This document shows positions 41,837 through 54,085 of a stretch of DNA of 64,000 nucleotides, one piece after another. Positions within the stretch are counted from its first letter, which is position 1, and every line of letters starts with the position of its first letter. This DNA is from Pseudomonas sp. P7548 (lineage in GTDB: Bacteria > Pseudomonadota > Gammaproteobacteria > Pseudomonadales > Pseudomonadaceae). A model generated the notes under the pieces. The model did no database searches. It was not told the origin of the DNA and worked only from the letters and a program-made list of their open reading frames with translations. Position numbers and translations under genes: made by a program. The stretch spans positions 186,001 to 250,000 of the forward strand of contig NZ_JACARO010000015.1 in the NCBI RefSeq assembly GCF_013386585.1, in the 5' to 3' direction.

Positions 41837-43021
41837 TTAGGTTCCGACAGGGGCATCGGGTACGTGCGGCAATGCAGCCCCCTTGGGCCATAGCATCCAG
41901 ATCTGCCCCTGCTGCTTCATGTTGCCGGCCAGTTCACCCGCCGCGTCGCCGGTTCCCCAGAACAGGTCGGCCCGCACTTCACCCGTGATCGCACCACCTG
42001 TGTCCTGCGCCGCGACGGGCCTTGCGATAGGCGAACCATCCGGTTTAGTCGTCGACAGCCACAGCAAGCTGCCCAGCGGAATCACCTTACGGTCCACCGC
42101 CACGCTGTAGCCAGCAGTCAGCGGCACGTTTAGCGAACCGCGTGGGCCTTCGTTGCTGTCGGGGCGGGCACTGAAAAACACGTAGCTGGGGTTGCTTGCC
42201 AGCAGCTCGGGAATACGTTGCGGGTGTGCCTTGGCCCAGGCGCTGATGGCGCCCATGGTCACGTCATCCTTTTTCAACTCGCCTTGTTCCACCAGCCAGC
42301 GGCCGATAGGACGGTACGGGTAGCCGTTCTGGTCGCCATAGCCGACGCGCAGTTGCCGCCCGCCTGCCAGCTGAATGCGGCCTGAGCCCTGGATCTGGAG
42401 GAATTGCAGGTCCATTGGGTTTGTTAGCCAAGCGATCGGCTTGGCACTGGAACCTTGGCCATTGATGGTGCTGGCGTCGTCATAAGGCTTGAGCACACGA
42501 CCTTCCAAGCGACCACGCAGACGCTTGCCCTTGAGTTCCGGGTAGATGCTTTCGAGGTTGACGATAATCAGGTCATCCGGCACGCCATACACCGGCACGT
42601 TGGCGGTGGCGGTTTTGGTCAGGCTGCCGGGGTAGACCGGTTCGTAATAGCCGGTGATCAAGCCGTTAGGCGTGTTGTCTGCCGAGCGCAGGCCGAAGAC
42701 ATCCAGGCGCTCCTTGAGAAAGCCGCGAACCGCTGCGGGATTGCCCGGCACGCTGGCTGCAGCGGCACAGGTCGCGCCCCAGACCGGGTCGGCCTTGAGA
42801 CGTTGGCAGGCACTGCGCCAGGATTCAAAACCGGCCAGCAAGTCAGTGTCGGATACCGTGGGCAAAGCTTCCCAAGGTGCGCTCACGTAGGTGGCGACAG
42901 CATGGGGTTTTACGATTTCATCTTTGCCCGCGTCCTTGCCGCCATCGCAGCCGGCCAGCAGCGCGATCATTGGCAGAGCCCACGCCAGGCGGCGGCTCCA
43001 GGCTTTTTGGGTGACATTCAT
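41837..43021 (-). CDS. mltA: Membrane-bound lytic murein transglycosylase A
   Basis: A 394-residue outer-membrane lipoprotein with signal ALPMIALLAGC (lipobox LLAGC). It cleaves glycan strands of peptidoglycan to 1,6-anhydromuramic products. The double-psi barrel and MltA domain are marked by GLITGYYEPVYPGSLTKTAT, LAWLTNPMDLQFLQIQGSGR (starting at IAWL), NPSYVFFSARPDSNEGPRGS and the catalytic Asp in AAQDTGGAITGEVRADLFWG. The ATG at 43021 starts the signal peptide. Confidence 0.95.
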   Translation of the reverse strand: MNVTQKAWSRRLAWALPMIALLAGCDGGKDAGKDEIVKPHAVATYVSAPWEALPTVSDTDLLAGFESWRSACQRLKADPVWGATCAAAASVPGNPAAVRGFLKERLDVFGLRSADNTPNGLITGYYEPVYPGSLTKTATANVPVYGVPDDLIIVNLESIYPELKGKRLRGRLEGRVLKPYDDASTINGQGSSAKPIAWLTNPMDLQFLQIQGSGRIQLAGGRQLRVGYGDQNGYPYRPIGRWLVEQGELKKDDVTMGAISAWAKAHPQRIPELLASNPSYVFFSARPDSNEGPRGSLNVPLTAGYSVAVDRKVIPLGSLLWLSTTKPDGSPIARPVAAQDTGGAITGEVRADLFWGTGDAAGELAGNMKQQGQIWMLWPKGAALPHVPDAPVGT

Positions 43022-43150
43022 ACAAACACTTCCTGAAGCGATTGCCCGTGATTTCACGCACTCGGGCAACCCTTATTATTAATAGGGCTATTGGTCTTTA
43101 CGGGCGGGGCGAGGATACTGGCCGCCGTTTCCCGTGACCTCGAAGCCATC

Positions 43151-43600
43151 ATGACTTTTAAAAGACTGACCGTTGTATTGCTGGCCTGCCTGATGCTGTC
43201 CGCCTGTGGCGGTGTCGACCCGAATTCGCCGTTGGGCCAGCGCAAAGCGATCTTCAAGCAGATGCTCAAGACCGGCGAAGACCTGGGTGGCATGTTGCGT
43301 GGGCGTATCCCGTTCGACGGTGCGAAGTTCGCTGAAGGCGCGGTCAAGCTCGATGCGTTGTCCCATGAGCCGTGGAAGCACTTCCCGAGCGTGCGCGAGG
43401 AAGACCACACGAGTGCCAAGGACAACGTGTGGCAACAGCAGGCACGTTTCCAGGAACTGGCGCGCAACCTTGAAGCCGCCACCGGTGAGCTGGTGATCGC
43501 GAGCCAAGTGCAGCCTTACAAGGCCAGCAACCTTGGGCCAGCGGTGCAGAAGGTCGAAGACGCCTGCACGGCCTGCCATAAACAGTTCCGCGACCACTGA
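43151..43600 (+). CDS. Cytochrome c'-like haem lipoprotein
   Basis: A 149-residue protein with a lipoprotein signal (LLACLMLSACGG, lipobox LSAC) and a single C-terminal haem-binding motif CTACHKQFRDH, the position typical of class II cytochromes c. The region between is mainly helical, as in the four-helix cytochrome c' fold. It should be anchored on the periplasmic side. The start at 43151 gives a complete signal peptide. Its redox partner is unknown. Confidence 0.85.
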   Translation: MTFKRLTVVLLACLMLSACGGVDPNSPLGQRKAIFKQMLKTGEDLGGMLRGRIPFDGAKFAEGAVKLDALSHEPWKHFPSVREEDHTSAKDNVWQQQARFQELARNLEAATGELVIASQVQPYKASNLGPAVQKVEDACTACHKQFRDH

Positions 43601-43606
43601 CCGGTT

Positions 43607-44002
43607 TTACTTGTCGAGTTCTTCGACTGCGTCCTGCAGTTCTTTGCGGGACTGGGCGAGCTTGTCTTTGCGTTTGTTGATCTTGTCGGCGTCGCCCTTT
43701 TTCATCGCCTTGTCGAGGTCGGCCTGACGGCGGCTGACTTCGTGCTTGGCGTCGAGCACCTTGTTCTCACGCTCTTTCTTCAAGGACGCATCAGTGCAAT
43801 TGGCGGTGACTTCGCTCAGGGCTTTCTCCAGGCCGGCTTGCTGTTCGCTGTTGCCGTGGGCCTTGGCTTGATCGATCTGGGTGCTGATGGCTTGGCGCTT
43901 GGCGGCGCAGCCGGTGAGTTGAGGGGCTTCTTCTGCGGCCATTAACGGCGTGGCCATGAAACTTGCGACGGTCAGCAAGGCAAGTGGGGCGAGAAATTTC
44001 AT
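43607..44002 (-). CDS. DUF1090 (YqjC-like) secreted helical protein
   Basis: A 131-residue periplasmic protein with signal MKFLAPLALLTVASFMATPL and cleavage near AEE. The mature part is charged and helical, with two cysteines in a C-x36-C arrangement (TGCAAKRQAI and TANCTDASLK) followed by a long coiled-coil-like tail to EELDK. DUF1090 proteins have no settled function. It is convergent with the cytochrome gene and lies downstream of ligB. The protein at 45828 has the same cysteine spacing. Confidence 0.85.
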   Translation of the reverse strand: MKFLAPLALLTVASFMATPLMAAEEAPQLTGCAAKRQAISTQIDQAKAHGNSEQQAGLEKALSEVTANCTDASLKKERENKVLDAKHEVSRRQADLDKAMKKGDADKINKRKDKLAQSRKELQDAVEELDK

Positions 44003-44073
44003 GTAGGGCTCCAAGGTCGCAAACAGGTGGCAGGGTGAATTCTGCCGTTGGTTTAAAGGTGGCCGGGCCGGGC

Positions 44074-45762
<1,689 letters not shown>

Positions 45763-45783
45763 CTAAGTGATCCCCACGGCCAC

Positions 45784-45812
45784 AAAAAAGCCCCGACAGC
45801 GCGGGGCTTTTT
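45784..45812 (-). terminator. Intrinsic terminator after the small secreted protein gene
   Basis: AAAGCCCCG and CGGGGCTTT pair around ACAGCG, with A and T runs on the two sides. It lies 16 bases beyond the stop of the 45828 gene and upstream of ligB. Confidence 0.9.
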
Positions 45813-45827
45813 ACCGGGTGTTTCTAC

Positions 45828-46169
45828 TTACTTGAACAGACCGCCCAAGGCTTTCACCGGGTCGGCCTTGGCTTCCTGTGTTTGCGGCTTGGCGTCGGCT
45901 TTGGCCTGGGTCTCAGCGAGTTTGTTGCAACCTTTGTTGATCTGGTCTTGAGCGGCTTTGAAGGCTTTCTCTTTGAGATCGTCTTTGGCGGCCTTGGCAG
46001 CATCGATCTTGGCTTGCAGGTCGTTGGCTTGTTGCTGGCAATCGCCGGAATTGCTCACGCCCAGTTTGGACGTCAGTGCACCACCCAGGGCGCTCAGGTC
46101 GGCAGCATGGGCCGGCAGGGCGAACAGGCTGAGCAGAAGGGCGGCAGGGGCGAGTGTGGAAATGCGCAT
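45828..46169 (-). CDS. Small secreted helical protein with C-x36-C
   Basis: A 113-residue protein with signal peptide MRISTLAPAALLLSLFALPA and cleavage after AHA. The mature part is Ala/Lys/Gln-rich and helical, with two cysteines (SGDCQQQAND and NKGCNKLAET) separated by 36 residues, matching the DUF1090 protein at 43607. No family name is recognised. Probably a periplasmic helical hairpin closed by a disulphide. Confidence 0.75.
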   Translation of the reverse strand: MRISTLAPAALLLSLFALPAHAADLSALGGALTSKLGVSNSGDCQQQANDLQAKIDAAKAAKDDLKEKAFKAAQDQINKGCNKLAETQAKADAKPQTQEAKADPVKALGGLFK

Positions 46170-46336
46170 GAAAACCTCAATGTTCGATTGCCTGCGCGCG
46201 TGTCTATCCCGGGCTGGCGCAGGGCAATATCCAAAAAAGGTGAAGGGCCCGAGAGGGCGCGGATTCTAGAGGGCCATTATTTGGCCTGCAAGTATTGGAT
46301 CCAAAAAACGTGAAGGTCGTCCCGTAAACGCCAGCC

Positions 46337-46372
46337 ATAAAAAAGCCCTGCCGGAGTAACCCGGCAGGGCTC
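46337..46372 (-). terminator. Intrinsic terminator after metK
   Basis: GCCCTGCCGG pairs with CCGGCAGGGC around AGTAAC-like loop bases; on the minus strand a T run follows. It lies 17 bases beyond the metK stop. Confidence 0.92.
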
Positions 46373-46388
46373 TGTGCACCGCGAGCGA

Positions 46389-47579
<1,191 letters not shown>

Positions 47580-47598
47580 CTCGATGTTTTCCTGATAT

Positions 47599-48594
47599 TT
47601 ACCGATGGTGAGTGTCGCCAGCCGGTCGCTGAAAGTGGCGGACCTGGATCTGGAAACCATTACGTAAACCTACATAGAGGCTTTCCCCGGGAACGAGTCC
47701 CGCAGCGGAGGCCCAACGGGCCAGATCGTCCTGTTCAAAGCCTAACCAGAGATCACCGCAGGCCTCCCTGGCCCAATTCTGGTTGTGGCTGCATAAGTCC
47801 GTAACCAACAGGCTACCGCCGGGATGCAGCAACCCGGCCATTTGCTTGAGGGCGTCGGCGGGGGCGGCGAAATGGTGCAAGACCATGTTCAGCACCACGC
47901 AGTCGGCCCGCAGGCTGGTGTGATTCAGGGCATCGGCCAACTGCAGGCTGACGTTGCCCAGTGCTTCGCGCTCGCACAGCTGGCGCGCCAGTTCGAGCAT
48001 CGCCGGGCTGTTGTCGAGCGCCGTGACCTGTTGGAAGCGCCGCGCCAGTTCGGGCAGAAAGCCACCGTCCCCGGGGCCGACTTCCAGCGCCGTCGCTTCA
48101 TCACTGAAGCTCAGCTTGTCCAGCAGTGCTAATACGCTTTCTCGGTACTGGGGCAGACCGGCAATCAGGTCCTGCTGGGCGCGAAACTTCTCGGCGACCC
48201 GTGAGAAAAAGTCCTGGCTGGCGGCAGCCCGTTGCCCGTGGACCTGGCCGATGCGCGACTGTACGTCGCTGGGCAGGCTCACGTTATCCACTTCTTCGAG
48301 CAGGGCAGCGTGCAGCTTGCCGCCCAGCAGATCGGTGTGGGGCAGGGCGCGGCGGTAGAAAATCGCGTTGCCTTCGCGGCGAGTGGCCACCAGGTCGGCC
48401 TGGGCGAGCACCTTCAAATGGTGGCTCATTCCGGACTGGCCGATGGCGAAGATCTGCGCCAGTTCCAGTACGCCGAAAGAGTCGTTGGCCAGTGCGCGCA
48501 ACACGTTCAGGCGCAGCGGATCACCAGCGGCCTTGCATAAGGCTGCCAATTCTTCGCTGTCGTCGGGACGTAGGGAGGGCACAGGTAGGTTCAT
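47599..48594 (-). CDS. ArsR-type regulator fused to a SAM-dependent methyltransferase domain (SahR-like)
   Basis: A 331-residue two-domain protein. Residues about 10-100 form an ArsR winged helix ([40 protein letters not shown], and the wing [15 protein letters not shown]). From about residue 145 a class I methyltransferase follows: [20 protein letters not shown] (motif I), [17 protein letters not shown], and [20 protein letters not shown]. It is directly upstream of metK. I recall ArsR-family SahR regulators that sense S-adenosylhomocysteine and control methionine-cycle genes, and this gene fits that pattern. Whether the methyltransferase domain is catalytic or only a SAM/SAH sensor is open. 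Confidence 0.85.
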   Translation of the reverse strand: MNLPVPSLRPDDSEELAALCKAAGDPLRLNVLRALANDSFGVLELAQIFAIGQSGMSHHLKVLAQADLVATRREGNAIFYRRALPHTDLLGGKLHAALLEEVDNVSLPSDVQSRIGQVHGQRAAASQDFFSRVAEKFRAQQDLIAGLPQYRESVLALLDKLSFSDEATALEVGPGDGGFLPELARRFQQVTALDNSPAMLELARQLCEREALGNVSLQLADALNHTSLRADCVVLNMVLHHFAAPADALKQMAGLLHPGGSLLVTDLCSHNQNWAREACGDLWLGFEQDDLARWASAAGLVPGESLYVGLRNGFQIQVRHFQRPAGDTHHR

Positions 48595-48635
48595 AAGGCC
48601 AGCAGTCTAGTGACGGGTGGAAAACCCTGCAAGGC

Positions 48636-48659
48636 CAATATCAAAAAGTTTTGATATTG
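48636..48659. promoter_or_regulatory. Perfect dyad operator upstream of the ArsR-methyltransferase/metK operon
   Basis: Arms CAATATCAAAA and TTTTGATATTG are exact reverse complements, 11 bases each, separated by AG. It lies 42 bases upstream of the regulator start and about 195 bases upstream of tktA on the other strand. Its length and symmetry fit a dimeric ArsR-family binding site, so autoregulation together with metK control is likely. Confidence 0.7.
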
Positions 48660-48853
48660 ATCGATAAGTGGCGGTTATAAGCAGCCGCTATAGCCTTTAG
48701 ACGAACGGGTGACCGGTTTCTGCAAGCGAATGGCGCCCAAAGCACAGGAAAAACGCCCTCAAGTGACTATCTGTGATTGCCCGCAGGCGGTGGCTGAGGG
48801 AAAATGCCGGTCCTTTTTTCCGTTTCTTTTCAGCAAACCCCAGGAGATCAGCG

Positions 48854-50851
48854 ATGCCCAGCCGTCGTGAGCGTGCCAACGCCATTCGTGCCCTCAGCAT
48901 GGATGCCGTGCAAAAAGCCAACAGCGGCCATCCAGGTGCCCCAATGGGCATGGCGGATATCGCCGAGGTGCTTTGGCGTGACTACCTGAAACACAACCCG
49001 AGCAACCCATCGTTCGCCGACCGTGACCGCTTCGTGCTGTCCAACGGCCACGGCTCGATGCTGATCTACTCGCTGCTGCACCTGACCGGCTACGACGTCA
49101 CCATCGACGACCTGAAAAGCTTCCGCCAGCTGCACAGCCGCACCCCGGGTCACCCGGAATTCGGCTACACCCCAGGCGTCGAGACCACCACCGGTCCCCT
49201 GGGCCAAGGCCTGGCCAACGCCGTGGGCTTCGCGCTGGCTGAAAAAGTCCTGGGCGCACAGTTCAACCGCCCTGGCCACGACATCGTCGACCACCACACC
49301 TACGTGTTCCTGGGTGATGGCTGCATGATGGAAGGTATTTCCCACGAAGTCGCTTCCCTGGCCGGCACCCTGGGCCTGGGCAAGCTGATCGCGTTCTACG
49401 ATGACAACGGCATCTCCATCGACGGCGAAGTCGAAGGCTGGTTCACCGATGACACCCCTAAGCGTTTCGAAGCCTACAACTGGCAAGTGATCCGCAACGT
49501 CGACGGCCACGATCCGGAAGAGATCAAGACCGCCATCGACACCGCCCGCAAGAGCGAGCAGCCGACCCTGATCTGCTGCAAGACCACCATCGGTTTCGGT
49601 TCGCCGAACAAGCAAGGTAAAGAGGACTGCCACGGCGCCCCACTGGGTGACGCGGAAATCGCCCTGACCCGTGAAGCCCTGAAGTGGAACCACGGCCCGT
49701 TCGAAATCCCGGCTGATATCTACGCCGAGTGGAGCGCCAAGGAAAAAGGCCTGGCGACCGAAGCCGAGTGGGACCAGCGTTTCGCGGCCTACTCTGCCGA
49801 ATTCCCAGAGTTGGCCAACGAGCTGGTTCGCCGTCTTGCCGGTGACCTGCCTGCCGACTTCTCGGAAAAAGCCTCGGCCTACATCGCCGAAGTCGCGGCC
49901 AAGGGCGAGACCATCGCCAGCCGTAAAGCCAGCCAGAACACCCTGAACGCTTTCGGCCCGCTGTTGCCGGAAATCCTCGGCGGTTCGGCTGACCTGGCCG
50001 GTTCCAACCTGACCCTGTGGAAAGGCTGCAAAGGTGTGTCGGCTGAAGACGCCAGCGGCAACTACATGTACTACGGCGTACGTGAGTTCGGCATGAGCGC
50101 CATCATGAACGGCGTTTCCCTGCACGGTGGCCTGGTGCCTTACGGCGCGACCTTCCTGATGTTCATGGAATACGCCCGCAACGCCGTACGCATGGCTGCG
50201 CTGATGAAGAAGCGTGTGATCCATGTGTACACCCACGACTCCATTGGCCTGGGCGAAGACGGCCCGACGCACCAGCCGGTCGAGCAATTGACCAGCCTGC
50301 GCACCACGCCGAACCTGGACACCTGGCGCCCAGCCGACGCGGTGGAGTCCGCCGTGGCCTGGAAGCACGCCATCGAGCGTAAAGACGGCCCTTCGGCGCT
50401 GATCTTCTCGCGTCAGAACCTGCAACACCAAGTGCGTACCGACGCGCAGATTGCCGACATCGCCCGTGGCGGTTATGTGCTGAAAGACTGCGCGGGCGAG
50501 CCGGAACTGATCCTGATCTCCACCGGTTCCGAAGTGGGCCTGACCGTTCAGGCCTACGACAAGCTGACCGAGCAAGGCCGCAAGGTGCGTGTTGTTTCGA
50601 TGCCGTGCACCAGCGTGTTCGAAGCCCAGGACGCCGGCTACAAGCAATCGGTTCTGCCGCTGCAAGTCGGCGCGCGTATCGCCATCGAAGCGGCTCACGC
50701 CGACTACTGGTACAAGTACGTGGGCCTGGAAGGCCGCGTGATCGGCATGACCACCTACGGTGAGTCGGCGCCGGCGCCAGCGTTGTTCGAAGAGTTCGGC
50801 TTCACCCTGGAAAACATCCTGGGTCAGGCTGAAGAGCTGCTGGAAGACTAA
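48854..50851 (+). CDS. tktA: Transketolase
   Basis: A 665-residue thiamine-diphosphate enzyme of the pentose phosphate pathway. It moves two-carbon ketol units between sugar phosphates. Motifs are [40 protein letters not shown], the TPP site [18 protein letters not shown] and [19 protein letters not shown]. The start at 48854 follows AGGAGATCAGCG; the frame extends upstream to 48773. It heads the tktA-epd-pgk-fba block. Confidence 0.97.
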   Translation: MPSRRERANAIRALSMDAVQKANSGHPGAPMGMADIAEVLWRDYLKHNPSNPSFADRDRFVLSNGHGSMLIYSLLHLTGYDVTIDDLKSFRQLHSRTPGHPEFGYTPGVETTTGPLGQGLANAVGFALAEKVLGAQFNRPGHDIVDHHTYVFLGDGCMMEGISHEVASLAGTLGLGKLIAFYDDNGISIDGEVEGWFTDDTPKRFEAYNWQVIRNVDGHDPEEIKTAIDTARKSEQPTLICCKTTIGFGSPNKQGKEDCHGAPLGDAEIALTREALKWNHGPFEIPADIYAEWSAKEKGLATEAEWDQRFAAYSAEFPELANELVRRLAGDLPADFSEKASAYIAEVAAKGETIASRKASQNTLNAFGPLLPEILGGSADLAGSNLTLWKGCKGVSAEDASGNYMYYGVREFGMSAIMNGVSLHGGLVPYGATFLMFMEYARNAVRMAALMKKRVIHVYTHDSIGLGEDGPTHQPVEQLTSLRTTPNLDTWRPADAVESAVAWKHAIERKDGPSALIFSRQNLQHQVRTDAQIADIARGGYVLKDCAGEPELILISTGSEVGLTVQAYDKLTEQGRKVRVVSMPCTSVFEAQDAGYKQSVLPLQVGARIAIEAAHADYWYKYVGLEGRVIGMTTYGESAPAPALFEEFGFTLENILGQAEELLED

Positions 50852-50880
50852 GGCTGTAAATTGGGGTGGCTGTGCTGGCC

Positions 50881-50950
50881 CCTTCGCGAGCAAGCCCGCT
50901 CCCACATTTGGAATGCATTTCAACTGTGGGAGCGGGCTTGCTCGCGAAGG
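50881..50950. repeat. Divergent pair of REP elements between tktA and epd
   Basis: CCTTCGCGAGCAAGCCCGCT continues into CCCACA and is followed after 18 bases by TGTGGGAGCGGGCTTGCTCG. The arms point outward with a short centre, as at 20711 and 60821. It lies between two genes transcribed in the same direction. Confidence 0.9.
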
Positions 50951-50993
50951 CGGCGGCACATTCACCTCTTTACCCACGGTAATCGAGAACCTC

Positions 50994-52049
50994 ATGCCTC
51001 AACCGCGTCCCTACAAAGTTGCACTCAACGGCTACGGCCGCATTGGTCGTTGCGTCTTGCGTGCTCTGTTTGAGCGAGGGGCGGCGGCCGGGTTTGAAAT
51101 TGTGGCGATCAACGATCTGGCCGACATGGCCAGCATCGAATACCTGACACGCTTTGACTCCACCCACGGCCGGTTCCCCGGCGAAGTGCGGGTTGAGGGC
51201 GATTGTCTGCACATTAATGGCAACTGCGTGCAGGTCTTGCGCAGTGCCACCCCCGAAGGTATCGACTGGAAAGCACTGGGCGTCGACCTGGTGCTGGAAT
51301 GTTCCGGTGTCTATCACACCCGCGCCGACGGCCAGCGTTTTCTCGACGCCGGCGCGCCGCGTGTGCTGTTTTCCCAGCCGATGGCCAGCGAGGCGGATGT
51401 CGACGCCACCATCGTCTACGGCATCAATCAGGATTGCCTGACCGGTGATGAGCTGCTGGTGTCCAACGCCTCCTGCACCACCAACTGCAGCGTGCCGTTG
51501 TTGCGTTTGCTGGATCAGGCGATCGGCCTGGACTACGTGTCGATCACCACGATTCACTCGGCGATGAACGACCAGCCGGTGATCGACGCCTATCACCATG
51601 AAGACTTGCGCCGTACGCGTTCGGCGTTCCAGTCCGTGATTCCGGTGTCCACCGGCCTGGCTCGCGGTATCGAAAGATTGTTGCCGGAACTTGCCGGGCG
51701 AATCCAGGCCAAAGCCGTACGGGTGCCGACGGTGAATGTGTCCTGCCTGGACATCACCATGCAAACCGTCAGCGACACTGATGCGACGGAGGTCAACCGG
51801 ATCCTGCGCGACGCCGCCACCAGCGGCCCGCTCAAAGGCTTATTGGCCTACACCGAGTTGCCCCACGCCAGTTGTGATTTCAACCATGACCCGCATTCGG
51901 CGATTGTCGATGCCAGCCAGACCCGCGTTTCCGGCCCGAGGCTGGTGAACATCCTGGCCTGGTTCGATAACGAATGGGGTTTTGCCAACCGCATGTTGGA
52001 TGTTGCGGAACATTATCTGCACATCGCCTCTAAACAACCTCAACAGTAA
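50994..52049 (+). CDS. epd: Erythrose-4-phosphate dehydrogenase
   Basis: A 351-residue GAPDH-superfamily enzyme starting [20 protein letters not shown]. It oxidises erythrose 4-phosphate to 4-phosphoerythronate, the first step toward pyridoxal phosphate. The NAD fold has NGYGRIGR, the catalytic Cys is in [14 protein letters not shown] near residue 163, and the C-terminal [12 protein letters not shown] is conserved. GAPDH-like activity cannot be excluded from sequence alone, but the order tktA-epd-pgk-fba supports epd. pgk follows 17 bases after the stop. Confidence 0.93.
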   Translation: MPQPRPYKVALNGYGRIGRCVLRALFERGAAAGFEIVAINDLADMASIEYLTRFDSTHGRFPGEVRVEGDCLHINGNCVQVLRSATPEGIDWKALGVDLVLECSGVYHTRADGQRFLDAGAPRVLFSQPMASEADVDATIVYGINQDCLTGDELLVSNASCTTNCSVPLLRLLDQAIGLDYVSITTIHSAMNDQPVIDAYHHEDLRRTRSAFQSVIPVSTGLARGIERLLPELAGRIQAKAVRVPTVNVSCLDITMQTVSDTDATEVNRILRDAATSGPLKGLLAYTELPHASCDFNHDPHSAIVDASQTRVSGPRLVNILAWFDNEWGFANRMLDVAEHYLHIASKQPQQ

Positions 52050-52066
52050 TTCAGGAACTGCGACCC

Positions 52067-53230
52067 ATGACCGTGTTGAAGATGACCGACCTCGATCTGC
52101 AAGGTAAGCGCGTACTGATTCGCGAAGACCTCAACGTCCCCGTCAAGGACGGTGTTGTCGCCAGCGATGCGCGAATCCTGGCCTCGCTGCCGACCATCAA
52201 GCTGGCCCTGGAAAAAGGCGCGGCCGTCATGGTCTGCTCCCACCTGGGTCGTCCGACCGAAGGTGAGTTCTCCGCTGAAAACAGCCTCAAGCCTGTCGCC
52301 GACTACCTGAGCAAAGCCCTGGGCCGCGACGTGCCGCTGGTGGCTGACTACCTGGGTGGCGTCGACGTCAAGGCCGGCGACATCGTGCTGTTCGAAAACG
52401 TGCGCTTCAACAAGGGCGAGAAAAAGAACAGCGACGAACTGGCCCAGCAATACGCGGCGCTGTGCGACGTGTTCGTGATGGACGCATTCGGTACCGCTCA
52501 CCGCGCTGAAGGTTCGACCCACGGCGTGGCCAAGTTCGCCAAGGTGGCAGCTGCTGGCCCGTTGCTGGCTGCTGAACTGGACGCACTGGGCAAGGCCTTG
52601 GGCGCTCCGGCGCAACCGATGGCCGCCATCGTGGCCGGCTCCAAGGTGTCCACCAAGCTGGATGTGCTCAACAGCCTGAGCCAGATCTGCAACCAGTTGA
52701 TCGTCGGCGGCGGCATCGCCAACACCTTCCTGGCCGCAGCCGGTCATCCGGTGGGCAAATCCCTGTACGAGCCGGACCTGCTGGATACCGCCCGCGCCAT
52801 CGCCGCCAAGGTCAGTGTGCCATTGCCGGTAGACGTGGTCGTCGCCAAGGAATTCGCCGAAAGCGCAGAAGCCACCATCAAGCTGATCGCTGATGTGGCC
52901 GCCGACGACATGATCCTGGACATCGGCCCGCAAACCGCGGCCAACTTCGCCGAACTGCTGAAAGCCTCCCAGACCATCCTGTGGAACGGCCCAGTCGGCG
53001 TGTTCGAATTCGACCAGTTCGGTAACGGCACCAAAGTGCTGGCCAAAGCCATCGCTGAAAGCTCGGCATTCTCCATCGCGGGCGGTGGCGACACCCTGGC
53101 GGCCATCGATAAATATGGCGTTGCTGACCAGATCTCCTACATTTCTACCGGTGGCGGCGCATTCCTCGAATTCGTCGAAGGCAAAGTACTGCCGGCCGTT
53201 GAAGTGCTGGAAACCCGAGCCAAAGGCTGA
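52067..53230 (+). CDS. pgk: Phosphoglycerate kinase
   Basis: A 387-residue glycolytic enzyme that interconverts 1,3-bisphosphoglycerate and 3-phosphoglycerate with ADP/ATP. Motifs are [53 protein letters not shown] and the Gly-rich [18 protein letters not shown]. It lies in an operon with epd and is followed 29 bases later by a small lipoprotein gene. Confidence 0.98.
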   Translation: MTVLKMTDLDLQGKRVLIREDLNVPVKDGVVASDARILASLPTIKLALEKGAAVMVCSHLGRPTEGEFSAENSLKPVADYLSKALGRDVPLVADYLGGVDVKAGDIVLFENVRFNKGEKKNSDELAQQYAALCDVFVMDAFGTAHRAEGSTHGVAKFAKVAAAGPLLAAELDALGKALGAPAQPMAAIVAGSKVSTKLDVLNSLSQICNQLIVGGGIANTFLAAAGHPVGKSLYEPDLLDTARAIAAKVSVPLPVDVVVAKEFAESAEATIKLIADVAADDMILDIGPQTAANFAELLKASQTILWNGPVGVFEFDQFGNGTKVLAKAIAESSAFSIAGGGDTLAAIDKYGVADQISYISTGGGAFLEFVEGKVLPAVEVLETRAKG

Positions 53231-53259
53231 GGCTCGTGATCCGGAAAAGGAGTATTCCC

Positions 53260-53490
53260 ATGATCAAGTCGTTGGCACTGGTGATCGCAGCGGGCCTGTT
53301 GGCCGGCTGCGGCAGCACGCCAAGCGCGGCCCCGGAGGCGGGTAACCCTGCGCCGGGGCAGCCGAAAAAAAGCTGCTACCAGGCGGACTGGCAGGCCGAG
53401 ACCATGCCGGTGATCAACAAGCGCATCGGCAACGAACGCTTGGAGAAATACGACGCCGCGCCCAACGGTCAGGAACAGGGGTGCCCTTGA
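53260..53490 (+). CDS. Small lipoprotein of unknown function
   Basis: A 76-residue protein with lipoprotein signal MIKSLALVIAAGLLAGCGS (lipobox LAGC). The mature part has two further cysteines (KKSCYQADWQ and the C-terminal EQGCP) and a short conserved-looking segment TMPVINKRIGNERLEKYDA. The start at 53260 follows AAAGGAGTATTCCC. Placed between pgk and the MliC-like gene, probably co-transcribed with one or both. Function unknown. Confidence 0.75.
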   Translation: MIKSLALVIAAGLLAGCGSTPSAAPEAGNPAPGQPKKSCYQADWQAETMPVINKRIGNERLEKYDAAPNGQEQGCP

Positions 53491-53537
53491 CGGGTCTGAT
53501 CAACTGGCGGCCGTGGGCCGCCCTACGAGGATTGGCA

Positions 53538-53873
53538 ATGAAAGGCGTTTTCGCCCTGGCAGCCGTGGCCCTGTTGGCCGGCTGCAGCAGCATGAACATG
53601 TTCACCAGCAAGGCCGAGCCTGCCGACAAGTGGACTACCTGGACCTGCGACAGCAAGGCCGAGGTCAACTGGCGCTTTGCTAATCAGGCTAAATCCGAGG
53701 TGGACGTACGCCTCGGTGGTTCCGACCAGGTTTATCGCCTTAAACAGGACGTTGCCGCTTCGGGCGTGCTGTATGCCAACGACCAACTGGCGTTTCACAC
53801 AAAAGGTGAGGAAGGCCTGGTTTACTGGGTGGCCACCGACGATTTGATCGGCCGTGGTTGCAAAGCCCAGTAG
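53538..53873 (+). CDS. MliC-like lysozyme-inhibitor lipoprotein
   Basis: A 111-residue lipoprotein with signal ALAAVALLAGCSS (lipobox LAGC). The mature domain TTWTCDSKAEVNWRFANQ, VYRLKQDVAASGVLYANDQ and LAFHTKGEEGLVYW fits the MliC family, whose members inhibit C-type lysozyme at the outer membrane. A Cys near each end of the domain (WTCD and RGCKAQ) probably form a disulphide. It is separated from the preceding lipoprotein gene by 47 bases. Confidence 0.8.
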   Translation: MKGVFALAAVALLAGCSSMNMFTSKAEPADKWTTWTCDSKAEVNWRFANQAKSEVDVRLGGSDQVYRLKQDVAASGVLYANDQLAFHTKGEEGLVYWVATDDLIGRGCKAQ

Positions 53874-53893
53874 TGGGATCAATGAAGATCAAA

Positions 53894-53931
53894 TGTGGGA
53901 GCTCCCTCGCCACAGCAAGCCAGCTCCCACA
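53894..53931. repeat. Compact REP-like inverted repeat upstream of fba
   Basis: TGTGGGAGCT and AGCTCCCACA frame CCCTCGCCACAGCAAGCC, a mosaic of two REP groups. It is much shorter than the other pairs, so it is probably a collapsed or recombined copy. The remaining 150 bases to fba hold no clear element. Confidence 0.75.
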
Positions 53932-54085
53932 TGATTCGGTTCCAGATTGGAATTTGGGTCAACCTATTAGCAATAACGATTCAGCAGGCCAAGGCTCAAC
54001 CCCTTGATCTGCAATAACTTGAATAGCAGCCACCGCTACGGCAGGCTTGCACGATTAACGACCCTCGACCGGGAGAGACAACACA

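Noticed and set aside
48848..50995. Minus-strand frame of 715 codons opposite tktA
   Set aside because: Composition is the mirror of tktA codons; no domain is seen.
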